The position numbers and the translations under genes are program-made. Positions 53,850 through 62,678 of a DNA stretch of 64,000 nt are shown here, in pieces; the first letter of the stretch is position 1; the number at the start of each line of letters is the position of its first letter. Source of the DNA: Bacteroidales bacterium. Its GTDB lineage: Bacteria > Bacteroidota > Bacteroidia > Bacteroidales > M50B96. Location of the stretch: assembly GCA_018401015.1 (NCBI GenBank), contig JAGYLP010000002.1:124001-188000 (forward strand), in the 5' to 3' direction. The notes under the pieces were generated by a model. It was given only the letters and a program-made list of their open reading frames with translations. It made no database searches and had not been told where the DNA came from.

Positions 53850-56834
53850 ATGAGCAACACCAACCTGAGTAACCTGCTGGAGCATAAATATTATTTCCCT
53901 GAAACACCCTTTCACAAATTAATGACCCACCGGATAAATCGGGTTTTATTGCTTTCTAGCTCGTACGATTATTTCATTTTGGAGGAAGATGGTCGGATCG
54001 ATGAGCAGATTTTTCTGGAGTATGTGGCCCTGAACCTTCGGTATCCGCCTCATTTTATTCATGCTAATTCAGCGCAAAAAGCCCTCGAGATACTCGAGTC
54101 GGAACCCATCGATTTGGTTATTACCATGATCAGCATCGAGGATATGGATGTATTCGAGTTGAGCAATCGGATTAAGGAATATCATCCGCATACCCCCATC
54201 GTCTTATTGAATGCTTTTTCGCGCGAAGTTTCTATTCGATTGAGCGAAGTGAATTTAAGTAAGATCGATTTTGTTTTTTCCTGGTTGGGAAATGCCGATC
54301 TGTTGCTCGCCATCATTAAGCTGATCGAGGACCGAATGAATGTGGAGCAAGATGTAAACGAGGTGGGAGTCCAGACGATTTTGCTCGTAGAAGATTCCGT
54401 GCGTTTTTACTCGAGTTATCTGCCACACATTTACAAAATCATTTTTAAGCAGTCGAAAAAATTCATGGTCGAAGGACTGAATGAGCATCAGCAAATGCTT
54501 CGGATGCGCGGCAGACCAAAAATTTTGCTCGCCACTAATTACGAAGAGGCCCTCGACTACTATCAAAAATACAAGCATAATTTACTGGGAGTAGTAAGTG
54601 ATATTTCGTATCCTCGAAAAGGAATTAAAGACAAGCGGGCTGGTTTCAAGCTGGCTCGTTTGCTTAAGAAACACGACCCTTATCTGCCGATTTTATTGCA
54701 GTCGTCCGATGCAAAAAATATCGAAGTGGCCCGCTCCATGGAAGTCGGGTTCATTCACAAACATTCGAAGACGCTCAATAAAGAGTTGCGGGATTTTGTG
54801 ACGGAGTATTTTGCTTTTGGGAATTTTAAAATCAAAGACCCTGACACCGGGCATGTTGTATTGGAAGTAGCTAATTTGAAGGAGCTTCAGGATGTTATTC
54901 ATCAAATCCCCGATCAATCGCTTCAGTATCACATCGAGCGGAATCATTTTTCAAAGTGGCTTACTGCCAGGGCGTTGTTTCCGGTCGCAGAGATTTTTAA
55001 GTGCTTGCGTCCAGAGGATTTTCAGGATTTGAATCAAATTCGGAGCTTCCTGTACACCACTATTTCTAACTATCGGCACAACAAAGGCCGAGGAATCATT
55101 TCTAAGTTTTACCGCGATCGCTACGATACTTCCCAGATTTTTAGCCGGATAGGAGAAGGCTCCATTGGAGGAAAAGCAAGGGGATTAGCCTTTGTTGATT
55201 CCTTGATTAAGCGCAATGGCTTGCTCGATAAATATCCGAATGTTCAGATTACGATACCGCGAACTGTGGTTTTAAGCACCGAGGTATTCGATGAGTTCAT
55301 GGAGATGAATCAGTTGTATTCGGTGGCTTTATCGAATTTGCCCGACGACGATATCTTGAAACATTTTATTAGGGCACAGTTTCCTTCTCGCATTTTACGC
55401 GATTTGGAAGCTTTTATCCGGGTTTCTAAAAATCCGATTGCAATTCGCAGCAGTAGCTTGCTCGAGGATAGTCATTATCAGCCTTTTGCCGGAGTTTACA
55501 ATACCTACATGATCCCGATGAACGACGAAGACGAAGGGCAAATGCTGGTAAATTTGGCCAATGCAATTAAAGCTGTTTATGCGTCGGCCTATTACAAAAA
55601 CTCCAAAGCCTACATGATTGCTACCTCGAATGTAATCGACGAGGAGAAAATGGCGATAGTCCTTCAGGAAGTAAGCGGACGCGCTTATGAAAACCGCTTT
55701 TATCCGACCATGTCCGGGGTAGCTCGATCCTTCAATTTTTATCCAATTGGACCCGAAAAGCCCGAGGATGGGATCGTGAATCTTGCCTTTGGTTTGGGGA
55801 AATATGTGGTGGAAGGAGAGCCGAATATGCGTTTTTCGCCCAAGTATCCTAAAAAGATATTGCAGCTTTCGAATACCGATATGACTCTGAAGGAGAGTCA
55901 GAAAACATTTTACGCTCTCGATTTATCGAAAAAGGATCCCGGGTTTACTCCCGACGACTCAGCCAATTTGGTGAAATTGAGAATCAAAGCCGCTGAAAAC
56001 GATTCATCGCTTAAATATGTTGGTTCTGTTTACGATTTTGAGAATCATATTATCCGCGATGGGGTTAATTACGATGGGAAAAAGATCATCACTTTTGCTA
56101 ATGTGCTGAAGTACGATACCTTCCCCTTAGCCGATATTATTTCCGATTTGTTGGATATCGGGCATAAGGAGATGAATAATCCGGTTGAAATTGAATTTGC
56201 TGCGGTGCTCGATGTAGACCCTGAAACGCCTCGTCAATTTCATGTTTTGCAGATTCGCCCCATCGTGGATAATCGGGAGTACATCGATGAGGATTTGGAT
56301 TCGGTTAAGGAGGAAAAAACCCTGATTAAGTCGTATGCTGCCTTAGGAAATGGAATGATAAGCGAGGTGCAAGATGTGGTGTATGTAAAGCCTTCGAGTT
56401 GGGATCCGTCGAAAACTGTTGAAATAGGGAACACGATTGCCCGGATTAATGAGGAATTTGTGCAGCAGGAGTCTTATTATGTATTGGTTGGACCTGGTCG
56501 ATGGGGAAGTTCCGACCCATGGTTGGGTGTTCCCATTAAGTGGTCGCAAATTTGCCAAGCCCGGGTTATTGTTGAATCGGGTCTGGAAAACTATCGAGTC
56601 GATCCGAGTCAGGGAACCCATTTCTTTCAAAACTTAACCTCGTTTCGGGTTGGCTACTTTACGATTAATCCTTACTCGAATGATGGTTTTTTGAACATCG
56701 ATTTTCTATCGACCCAAAAAGCTATTTACGAAGATAAATACGTTAGGCATGTTCGCTTGAAAAGCGAGATGAGCATTAAAATCGATGGTCAACGTCGTAT
56801 CGGAGTTATCCTATTGCCCAACGGAACGGAATAG
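53850..56834 (+). CDS. REC-REC-PPDK_N protein (response-regulator domains fused to a PEP/pyruvate-binding ATP-grasp-like domain)
   Basis: A 994-aa cytosolic protein. Residues about 28-155 resemble a receiver domain in which the phospho-acceptor Asp is replaced (M93 in DLVITMISIEDMD). Residues about 175-325 form a second receiver with the normal residues: E181/D182 (LLVEDS), D251 (VVSDISYP) and K304 (FIHKHS). A helical linker leads to a PPDK N-terminal domain from about 430 (GEGSIGGKARGLAF; AIRSSSLLEDS near 531; VLQEVSGRAYE; NLAFGLGKYVVEGE). I see no swivelling phosphohistidine domain and no C-terminal PEP-synthase barrel; instead there is a unique C-terminal region with LVGPGRWGSSDPWLGVP near 879. 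It sits 18 bases after menE. Databases may call it PEP synthase, but that reaction cannot be assumed. Confidence 0.85.
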   Translation: MSNTNLSNLLEHKYYFPETPFHKLMTHRINRVLLLSSSYDYFILEEDGRIDEQIFLEYVALNLRYPPHFIHANSAQKALEILESEPIDLVITMISIEDMDVFELSNRIKEYHPHTPIVLLNAFSREVSIRLSEVNLSKIDFVFSWLGNADLLLAIIKLIEDRMNVEQDVNEVGVQTILLVEDSVRFYSSYLPHIYKIIFKQSKKFMVEGLNEHQQMLRMRGRPKILLATNYEEALDYYQKYKHNLLGVVSDISYPRKGIKDKRAGFKLARLLKKHDPYLPILLQSSDAKNIEVARSMEVGFIHKHSKTLNKELRDFVTEYFAFGNFKIKDPDTGHVVLEVANLKELQDVIHQIPDQSLQYHIERNHFSKWLTARALFPVAEIFKCLRPEDFQDLNQIRSFLYTTISNYRHNKGRGIISKFYRDRYDTSQIFSRIGEGSIGGKARGLAFVDSLIKRNGLLDKYPNVQITIPRTVVLSTEVFDEFMEMNQLYSVALSNLPDDDILKHFIRAQFPSRILRDLEAFIRVSKNPIAIRSSSLLEDSHYQPFAGVYNTYMIPMNDEDEGQMLVNLANAIKAVYASAYYKNSKAYMIATSNVIDEEKMAIVLQEVSGRAYENRFYPTMSGVARSFNFYPIGPEKPEDGIVNLAFGLGKYVVEGEPNMRFSPKYPKKILQLSNTDMTLKESQKTFYALDLSKKDPGFTPDDSANLVKLRIKAAENDSSLKYVGSVYDFENHIIRDGVNYDGKKIITFANVLKYDTFPLADIISDLLDIGHKEMNNPVEIEFAAVLDVDPETPRQFHVLQIRPIVDNREYIDEDLDSVKEEKTLIKSYAALGNGMISEVQDVVYVKPSSWDPSKTVEIGNTIARINEEFVQQESYYVLVGPGRWGSSDPWLGVPIKWSQICQARVIVESGLENYRVDPSQGTHFFQNLTSFRVGYFTINPYSNDGFLNIDFLSTQKAIYEDKYVRHVRLKSEMSIKIDGQRRIGVILLPNGTE

Positions 56835-57788
56835 TTAAAATTCCGGATAGTAAACACCGCTGCCGATAAGGTAATCGTAACCTTGAATTGGGGTTACGTA
56901 GGCATTTTTAAATTGCTCGGTGTTTGTTTGATAATCCATCCAATAATAGGAGTAAAATCCCCCACCATTTTGAGCGGTCTCAATTAATCCTTGCATGAGG
57001 TAGTTCCCGCGAGAGTCTTGCATATCCCACTGATAATTCCCTTCTCGTTCGGGTTCAGGAGGTTGTACTACATTGTATCCGCGGTAATCGAGTACAAAAA
57101 AATAACCACTCAGGTTATCGAAAAAGCGAATGTGCCTTAGGAAGGCTCTCATCAAATCTACCCGTTCGAGCGAGTCGGAAGCAGTGGTTGGCAGCACTGC
57201 AGCCAAGCCTCTTGCCATAAAGTTAACCGCTTCCTGCACTACCTTTTCGTTTTTCTTAAAATCGCAGAGGTAAGGTTCATTCATTCGACCGTAAAAACCT
57301 GATCCTGCGTACCAGTCGGTTCCCGGAATCGCTTTTACGTAGGTAGTTTTTTCGTCGATGTTCCCGTTCAAATCGCTGTAATCGTAGCTTAAAAAGCCAC
57401 CGTTCTGATAAGTAACCAAATCAATCATTTTAAGTACGATTAGATTCCCATGAGCGTCGGTTTGTTCGAGCGAAGATTGACCTTCCAGTTCGGGCTGAGC
57501 TGGGTGGGCAATGTTGTATCCGCCCAGGCTTTCCACAAACAAGTAAGATTGAGGTTCATCCAGAAAGAAAGCCGCATGAGCAAAGGCCTTACAAAACTTC
57601 ACTTTTTCGATGGAATCGACCAGCCAGGTGTCGCCGAGGCTGTAAAGCCCTGTATTGAAGGTGCTCACATTGGTTTGGACCGATTCTTTCAGTACTTGGT
57701 AATACGGATAAGCTGCTTGTTCCGGTTCTTTTTCGCACGATGAAAAGAAAAATACAGCGATAACCAGAAGGGTAAAATTAGCTTTCAT
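56835..57788 (-). CDS. Double-Cache domain lipoprotein without effector
   Basis: A 317-aa lipoprotein (MKANFTLLVIAVFFFSSCEKEPEQ) whose mature part consists of two related Cache-type (PAS-like sensor) domains. The first contains SYLFVESLGGYNIAHPAQPELEGQ and VKAIPGTDWYAGSGFY. The second contains GYFFVLDYRGYNVVQPPEPEREG and VTPIQGYDYLIGSGVYY. The C-terminus follows directly; there is no transmembrane helix and no kinase or methyl-accepting domain. It probably binds a small ligand at the periplasmic face. I start at 57788; the longer ORF start would spoil the signal peptide. The gene converges on the REC-PPDK_N gene with abutting stops. Confidence 0.85.
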   Translation of the reverse strand: MKANFTLLVIAVFFFSSCEKEPEQAAYPYYQVLKESVQTNVSTFNTGLYSLGDTWLVDSIEKVKFCKAFAHAAFFLDEPQSYLFVESLGGYNIAHPAQPELEGQSSLEQTDAHGNLIVLKMIDLVTYQNGGFLSYDYSDLNGNIDEKTTYVKAIPGTDWYAGSGFYGRMNEPYLCDFKKNEKVVQEAVNFMARGLAAVLPTTASDSLERVDLMRAFLRHIRFFDNLSGYFFVLDYRGYNVVQPPEPEREGNYQWDMQDSRGNYLMQGLIETAQNGGGFYSYYWMDYQTNTEQFKNAYVTPIQGYDYLIGSGVYYPEF

Positions 57789-57943
57789 GGGACAGAATGT
57801 GTGGATTAAGTTTCCCGAAGGTAGCATATTTTAAGTGGCTTGTGCTTAACTTGTTAATTAGAATTGAAAACTTGTTCTTATCGACCATGTGGAGCTTTCT
57901 GTAAAGTCGTAATTTAGACTGATAGAAAGCAGGTTCGCAGTGC

Positions 57944-57973
57944 TTGTAGGAGCGGATTGTTTTTCTAAGTTTG
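57944..57973 (+). promoter_or_regulatory. Putative promoter for the TPR gene (TTG-N19-TAAGTTTG)
   Basis: TTG at 57944-57946 and TAAGTTTG at 57966-57973 with a 19-base spacer fit the Bacteroidota promoter. The start codon is about 100 bases downstream. Confidence 0.55.
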
Positions 57974-58076
57974 CCAGTTGAAAAGTGGCCTTGGAAAGAG
58001 TTAGTTCACGGCCTTTTATACGAATTTACGGCTATTGAATGGCACCATTGAATAGTTTACCAAAATACCTTTCTCT

Positions 58077-59492
58077 ATGAGAATGAACGACGATTATTCC
58101 GAACCCGATAACGACCCGATCCTCATCCATCGTTTTGAGGAAATGTTGGAGAATAACGAGGAATTATACTACGATGTGGAGGAGCTCGAACGGATCATTG
58201 ATCATTATTTGGATTCAGAAGAGCTGGACATGGCTTTGTCGGCCTGTCGGCACGCAGAAAATTTACACCCCGGAAGTCCATCGCTCACAATACGAAAGAT
58301 CTTTGTGCTCATCGATTTAGAATCGATTGAAGAGGCTGGAATCTTATTGGATCAGCTAGCGCTAATCGATGAAGAAAGTTTATTACTCTACCTGGGTAAG
58401 TTGCGCATGGCCTTGCACTGGGGCAATTTGGAGGAAGCCGATGGGTATGCCAATGCACTGCTCGATTCCGATGCCTACGATCCCTTTGATATGCTCATCG
58501 ATATTGCTGAGCAGTTTTCGCGGGCTTTGTATTACGATAAGGCGGAGCAGTACTTGATGCGGGCCAGGGAAATTGAACCAAGTAATGAAGATATCCTTCA
58601 AAAATTGGCCGACCTTTATTTGTTGAGTGGGAAAGCTGAAAAATCGATTGAGATGTATAACAATGCATTGAACGATACTCCTTTTTCAGAACATTTGTGG
58701 TATAACCTGGCTTTGTCCTACACCTTTGCCAATCGTCTCGACGATGCTCTCGGTGCCTACGATTATTGTGTTGCGATAAATCCCCACTTTACCAGTGCTA
58801 TTGTTAATAAAGGGCTAATCTATCTGCAATTAAACAGGACCGAAGAAGCCGTTGCCATATTTACCGAATTACTCGAACACGATAACTCTCCGGTGCAGGC
58901 TAATTTTTACATCGGGATGGCCTATTATCAACTCGACGATCATCGGAATGCAGTCATTTATTTCCATCGGGCCGCTGTACTTGATCCAAAATTTCACGAA
59001 GCGCATTACTACGAAAGTGTGTCGCATTACCACCTCCAGTATTGGACGCTCGCGCTTATGGCGATTGAAACAGCTTTGACCCATCATTCGGATAATTACG
59101 AATACCTGTTTCAGAAAGCACGGGTCTTGGTTCATCTCGATGAGTTATCGGAAGCCTCGGCTATTTTTACCACCCTTGTGGCCGACGATCCCAGCGATGT
59201 GGATTCCTGGTGCCTGCTCTCGAATGTTCACAAAAAGATTGGCTCCATAGCCATGGCCGAAATGGATTTAAAAATCGGAATGGAACATAACCCGGACGAT
59301 CCGGATTTAAGTTTTCATTTGGCCTACATCTGGTACCGCATTGGAAATGAAAAAGAAGCAGCCGCTTTGTTTCAAAAAGCCTGGGATTTCGATCCCGAAG
59401 CTTATAACGACCTGCTCGAATTTTACCCCGAGGCAAGTACTGTTGAAATCTTTCAGCAACACATCCGAAACATTCGAACACTCGGTGAGTAA
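58077..59492 (+). CDS. Tetratricopeptide repeat protein
   Basis: A 471-aa acidic protein made of about ten TPR-like helical pairs, such as EDILQKLADLYLLSGKAEKSIEMYNNAL, HLWYNLALSYTFANRLDDALGAYDY and VQANFYIGMAYYQLDDHRNAVIYFHRA. No signal peptide or membrane segment is visible, so it is probably cytoplasmic and mediates protein contacts. No enzymatic domain is seen. It lies 27 bases before the DUF368 translocase gene and is likely cotranscribed with it. Partners are unknown. Confidence 0.9.
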   Translation: MRMNDDYSEPDNDPILIHRFEEMLENNEELYYDVEELERIIDHYLDSEELDMALSACRHAENLHPGSPSLTIRKIFVLIDLESIEEAGILLDQLALIDEESLLLYLGKLRMALHWGNLEEADGYANALLDSDAYDPFDMLIDIAEQFSRALYYDKAEQYLMRAREIEPSNEDILQKLADLYLLSGKAEKSIEMYNNALNDTPFSEHLWYNLALSYTFANRLDDALGAYDYCVAINPHFTSAIVNKGLIYLQLNRTEEAVAIFTELLEHDNSPVQANFYIGMAYYQLDDHRNAVIYFHRAAVLDPKFHEAHYYESVSHYHLQYWTLALMAIETALTHHSDNYEYLFQKARVLVHLDELSEASAIFTTLVADDPSDVDSWCLLSNVHKKIGSIAMAEMDLKIGMEHNPDDPDLSFHLAYIWYRIGNEKEAAALFQKAWDFDPEAYNDLLEFYPEASTVEIFQQHIRNIRTLGE

Positions 59493-59519
59493 TTTTTTCT
59501 TTATTATAACTCCCTGTAA

Positions 59520-60458
59520 ATGAAGTTTTTTTTCTTGTTTTTGAAAGGTGGTGCCATGGGTGCCGCCAATGTTATTCCCGGTGTCTCGGGTGGGACCATA
59601 GCATTGATAACCGGTATCTTTGAACCCCTCATTCACGCCATTAAGTCTTTCGACATGGTCGCTTTGCGATTATTGGTGCGTGGTCGGTTTAAAGACTTTG
59701 CCGAGCATATTAATCTCTCTTTTTTATTGGCTGTTTTTGCCGGGATCGGTGTGAGTATCCTTAGTTTAGCCCGACTGCTTGGGTTCTTATTCGATCATTA
59801 TCCCATTTTCATTTGGGCTTATTTTTTCGGGCTCATTTTAGCTTCAGTTTATTTTGTTGGAAAAACGATTGAGCGCTGGAATATTCCCGTGGTTCTTAGT
59901 TTTCTGGTGGGGACTGCGATTGCTGTTAGCCTCACATTGATGGCTCCAGCTACCGAAAACAGTTCTTTCTGGTACCTCATTTTGTCGGGAGTAGTGGGTG
60001 CTTGTAGTATGATTTTACCGGGCCTCTCGGGTTCGTTTGTCCTTATTCTGATGGGTAATTATCAGTTGGTTATGATCGATGCTATTAATGAGCTTAACCT
60101 GGCGATTTTGCTCCCGGTTGCTCTTGGTGCAGCTGCTGGAATACTCGCTTTTTCGTGGGTGTTATCCTACATCTTCAAACGTTTTAAGGATGTTACGGTG
60201 GCGATTCTAACCGGTTTCATTCTGGGTTCTTTGAGTGTATTGTGGCCCTGGAAGCATAGTTACGATTTAAACGTTGAATTGATCCCTGTTAATTCCTATG
60301 GAGCATTCGATGTAGATCCTACGCTCTTCGATAAGCTAAAAGTGATGAGCTATGAACCTTTTGTTCCAAATACCGTGGGCTCCATCGAATTGGCTGCCTT
60401 GGGAATTGCCATAGCCGGAATCCTAAGTCTTTGGGCTATTGAAAAGTTAGCGAAGTAA
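59520..60458 (+). CDS. DUF368 membrane protein, candidate undecaprenyl-phosphate translocase (PopT-like)
   Basis: A 312-aa polytopic membrane protein of the DUF368 family. Two related motifs, GAANVIPGVSGGTIALITG near the N-terminus and CSMILPGLSGSFVLILMG in the middle, indicate an internal duplication typical of the family. DUF368 proteins (PopT) have been linked to recycling undecaprenyl phosphate across the inner membrane for cell-wall and surface-polysaccharide synthesis. The substrate assignment here rests on family only. Eight or more hydrophobic segments are visible. A bidirectional terminator follows. Confidence 0.85.
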   Translation: MKFFFLFLKGGAMGAANVIPGVSGGTIALITGIFEPLIHAIKSFDMVALRLLVRGRFKDFAEHINLSFLLAVFAGIGVSILSLARLLGFLFDHYPIFIWAYFFGLILASVYFVGKTIERWNIPVVLSFLVGTAIAVSLTLMAPATENSSFWYLILSGVVGACSMILPGLSGSFVLILMGNYQLVMIDAINELNLAILLPVALGAAAGILAFSWVLSYIFKRFKDVTVAILTGFILGSLSVLWPWKHSYDLNVELIPVNSYGAFDVDPTLFDKLKVMSYEPFVPNTVGSIELAALGIAIAGILSLWAIEKLAK

Positions 60459-60480
60459 ACTCTCTTACTTTTCAATAAAA

Positions 60481-60514
60481 AAAAGAGGCAGATTCTTAAT
60501 GATCTGCCTCTTTT
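60481..60514. terminator. Bidirectional intrinsic terminator
   Basis: AAAAGAGGCAGAT and ATCTGCCTCTTTT form a 13-bp perfect stem with an eight-base loop, flanked by A and T tracts. It separates the DUF368 gene from the convergent mutase gene. Confidence 0.92.
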
Positions 60515-60516
60515 TG

Positions 60517-62655
60517 TTAAGCTTCGGTTTCGAGCATTATGCGGAGAATATCTACCGCAGCTTTGCTAACCGATGTTCCCGGTCCGAAGATTCCGACAAC
60601 CCCTGCCTGATGTAAGAATTCATAATCCTGTGGTGGAATAACTCCTCCAACAATGACCATGATGTCTTCGCGGCCGGCCTTTTTTAATTCTTCGATTACT
60701 CGCGGTACCAAGGTTTTATGCCCAGCAGCAAGCGATGATACTCCGAGGATGTGAACATCGTTCTCCACGGCCTGGCGAGCTGCTTCTTCAGGAGTTTGAA
60801 AAAGTGGCCCCATATCGACATCAAAGCCCATGTCGGCATAGGCAGTTGCCACTACTTTAGCTCCCCGGTCGTGACCATCTTGCCCCATTTTGGCAATCAT
60901 GATTCGCGGACGGCGGCCTTCACGTTCAGCGAAGAGCTGTGTTAGGCGTAAAGCTTCGTCGAAATCCATGTCTCCTTTATTTTCACTTGAGTAAACACCC
61001 GAAATAGTTCGAATTACTGCGTTGTACCGGCCTGCTACTTTCTCGCAAGCCATGGAAATTTCCCCTAAGGTAGCTCTTTTTTGAGCAGCAATTATGGAGA
61101 GTTCCAGCAGATTTCCTTTTCCCGTTTCGGCACAGGTAGTAATGTCGTTGAGCGCTTGCAATACTTCGGCTTCGTTGCGGTTGGCTTTTAGTTCCTGAAT
61201 GCGTCGAATTTGTGATTCGCGTACGCTGGAATTATCCACGTCGAGTATATCAATGGGATCTTCTTTTTCGAGGGAATACTTGTTTACGCCCAGGATGGTT
61301 TCTTTACCGGCGTCGATGCGCGCTTGTTTGCGAGCGGCAGCTTCCTCGATGCGCATTTTGGGTAAGCCCGTTTCGATAGCCTTGGCCATTCCCCCAAGCG
61401 ATTCAATTTCTTCGATGAGCGCCCAGGCTTTTTGAGCCAATTCGTGGGTAAGCTTTTCAACATAGTAGGAACCGGCCCATGGATCGACCGATTTTACTAC
61501 GTGTGTTTCTTCCTGTAAATAGATTTGTGTGTTACGGGCTATTCGAGCGGAGAAGTCGGTTGGTAAGGCAATCGCTTCGTCGAGAGCGTTGGTATGCAGC
61601 GATTGGGTATGTCCTAGCACGGCAGCCATTGCCTCGATCGTGGTTCGAGCTACGTTATTGAAAGGATCCTGCGCTGTAAGGCTCCAACCTGAAGTTTGGG
61701 AATGGGTTCGCAACGCCAGCGATTTGGGATTTTTCGGATTGAATTGTTTGACGATTTTAGCCCATAACATGCGAGCTGCCCGTAATTTGGCTATTTCCAT
61801 AAAATGATTCATTCCAATACCCCAGAAGAATGAAAGACGAGGAGCAAAGGAATCGATATCCATTCCGGCCTCGATGCCGGCTCGAAGGTATTCCAGTCCA
61901 TCGGCCAGGGTGTAGGCCAATTCAATATCGGCTGTTGCTCCAGCTTCTTGAATATGGTATCCCGAAATAGAAATTGAGTTGAAGCGAGGCATGTTCTTCG
62001 ATGTGTACTCAAAAATATCGGAGATGATGCGCATGGAGAACTCAGGCGGATAGATGTAGGTATTACGAACCATGAACTCTTTTAAGATATCGTTCTGAAT
62101 GGTTCCGCTTAACTGCTCGAGGCTGGCTCCTTGTTCGAGGCCTGTAACGATGTAGAATGCTAAAACCGGAAGCACTGCTCCGTTCATGGTCATGGAAACC
62201 GACATTTTGTCGAGTGGAATTTCATTGAAAAGGATCTTCATGTCGAGGATCGAGTCGATGGCAACACCGGCTTTCCCAACATCGCCCGGAACCCGTTCGT
62301 GATCGGAGTCGTAGCCTCGGTGAGTTGCCAGGTCGAAGGCAACCGATAATCCTTTTTGGCCAGCGGCTAAATTGCGGCGATAAAAAGCATTGGATTCCTC
62401 GGCAGTGGAAAAACCGGCATATTGTCGAATGGTCCAGGGGCGCATAACATACATGGTGGAGTAGGGGCCTCGAAGGAAAGGAGGAAGACCAGCGGCATAA
62501 TTCAGATGCTCGCAGTTTTCCAAGTCTTCCGGAGTGTATAGGTTTTTGATGTCGATTTGTTCGGCACTTTTCCATCTCCGTTCGGAAGCTTTTTTGTCTT
62601 TCGATATGGACGAGCTTGTATGAAGGTCTATTTGTTTAAAATCGGGTCTGTTCAT
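60517..62655 (-). CDS. mutB: Methylmalonyl-CoA mutase large (alpha) subunit
   Basis: A 712-aa adenosylcobalamin-dependent mutase interconverting succinyl-CoA and methylmalonyl-CoA. The TIM-barrel part shows the substrate region [21 protein letters not shown] and [17 protein letters not shown]. The C-terminal B12-binding domain has the base-off ligand motif DGHDRG in [17 protein letters not shown]-type context. In Bacteroidota this enzyme works in the succinate-to-propionate route or its reverse. It lies 23 bases downstream of the small-subunit gene. Confidence 0.97.
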   Translation of the reverse strand: MNRPDFKQIDLHTSSSISKDKKASERRWKSAEQIDIKNLYTPEDLENCEHLNYAAGLPPFLRGPYSTMYVMRPWTIRQYAGFSTAEESNAFYRRNLAAGQKGLSVAFDLATHRGYDSDHERVPGDVGKAGVAIDSILDMKILFNEIPLDKMSVSMTMNGAVLPVLAFYIVTGLEQGASLEQLSGTIQNDILKEFMVRNTYIYPPEFSMRIISDIFEYTSKNMPRFNSISISGYHIQEAGATADIELAYTLADGLEYLRAGIEAGMDIDSFAPRLSFFWGIGMNHFMEIAKLRAARMLWAKIVKQFNPKNPKSLALRTHSQTSGWSLTAQDPFNNVARTTIEAMAAVLGHTQSLHTNALDEAIALPTDFSARIARNTQIYLQEETHVVKSVDPWAGSYYVEKLTHELAQKAWALIEEIESLGGMAKAIETGLPKMRIEEAAARKQARIDAGKETILGVNKYSLEKEDPIDILDVDNSSVRESQIRRIQELKANRNEAEVLQALNDITTCAETGKGNLLELSIIAAQKRATLGEISMACEKVAGRYNAVIRTISGVYSSENKGDMDFDEALRLTQLFAEREGRRPRIMIAKMGQDGHDRGAKVVATAYADMGFDVDMGPLFQTPEEAARQAVENDVHILGVSSLAAGHKTLVPRVIEELKKAGREDIMVIVGGVIPPQDYEFLHQAGVVGIFGPGTSVSKAAVDILRIMLETEA

Positions 62656-62678
62656 AGTTTAACAGGATAAGGTTTGAA

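Noticed and set aside
53850-56834. Annotating the protein as phosphoenolpyruvate synthase
   Set aside because: Only the N-terminal PPDK domain is visible; the phosphohistidine and PEP-binding barrel domains needed for that reaction are not seen.
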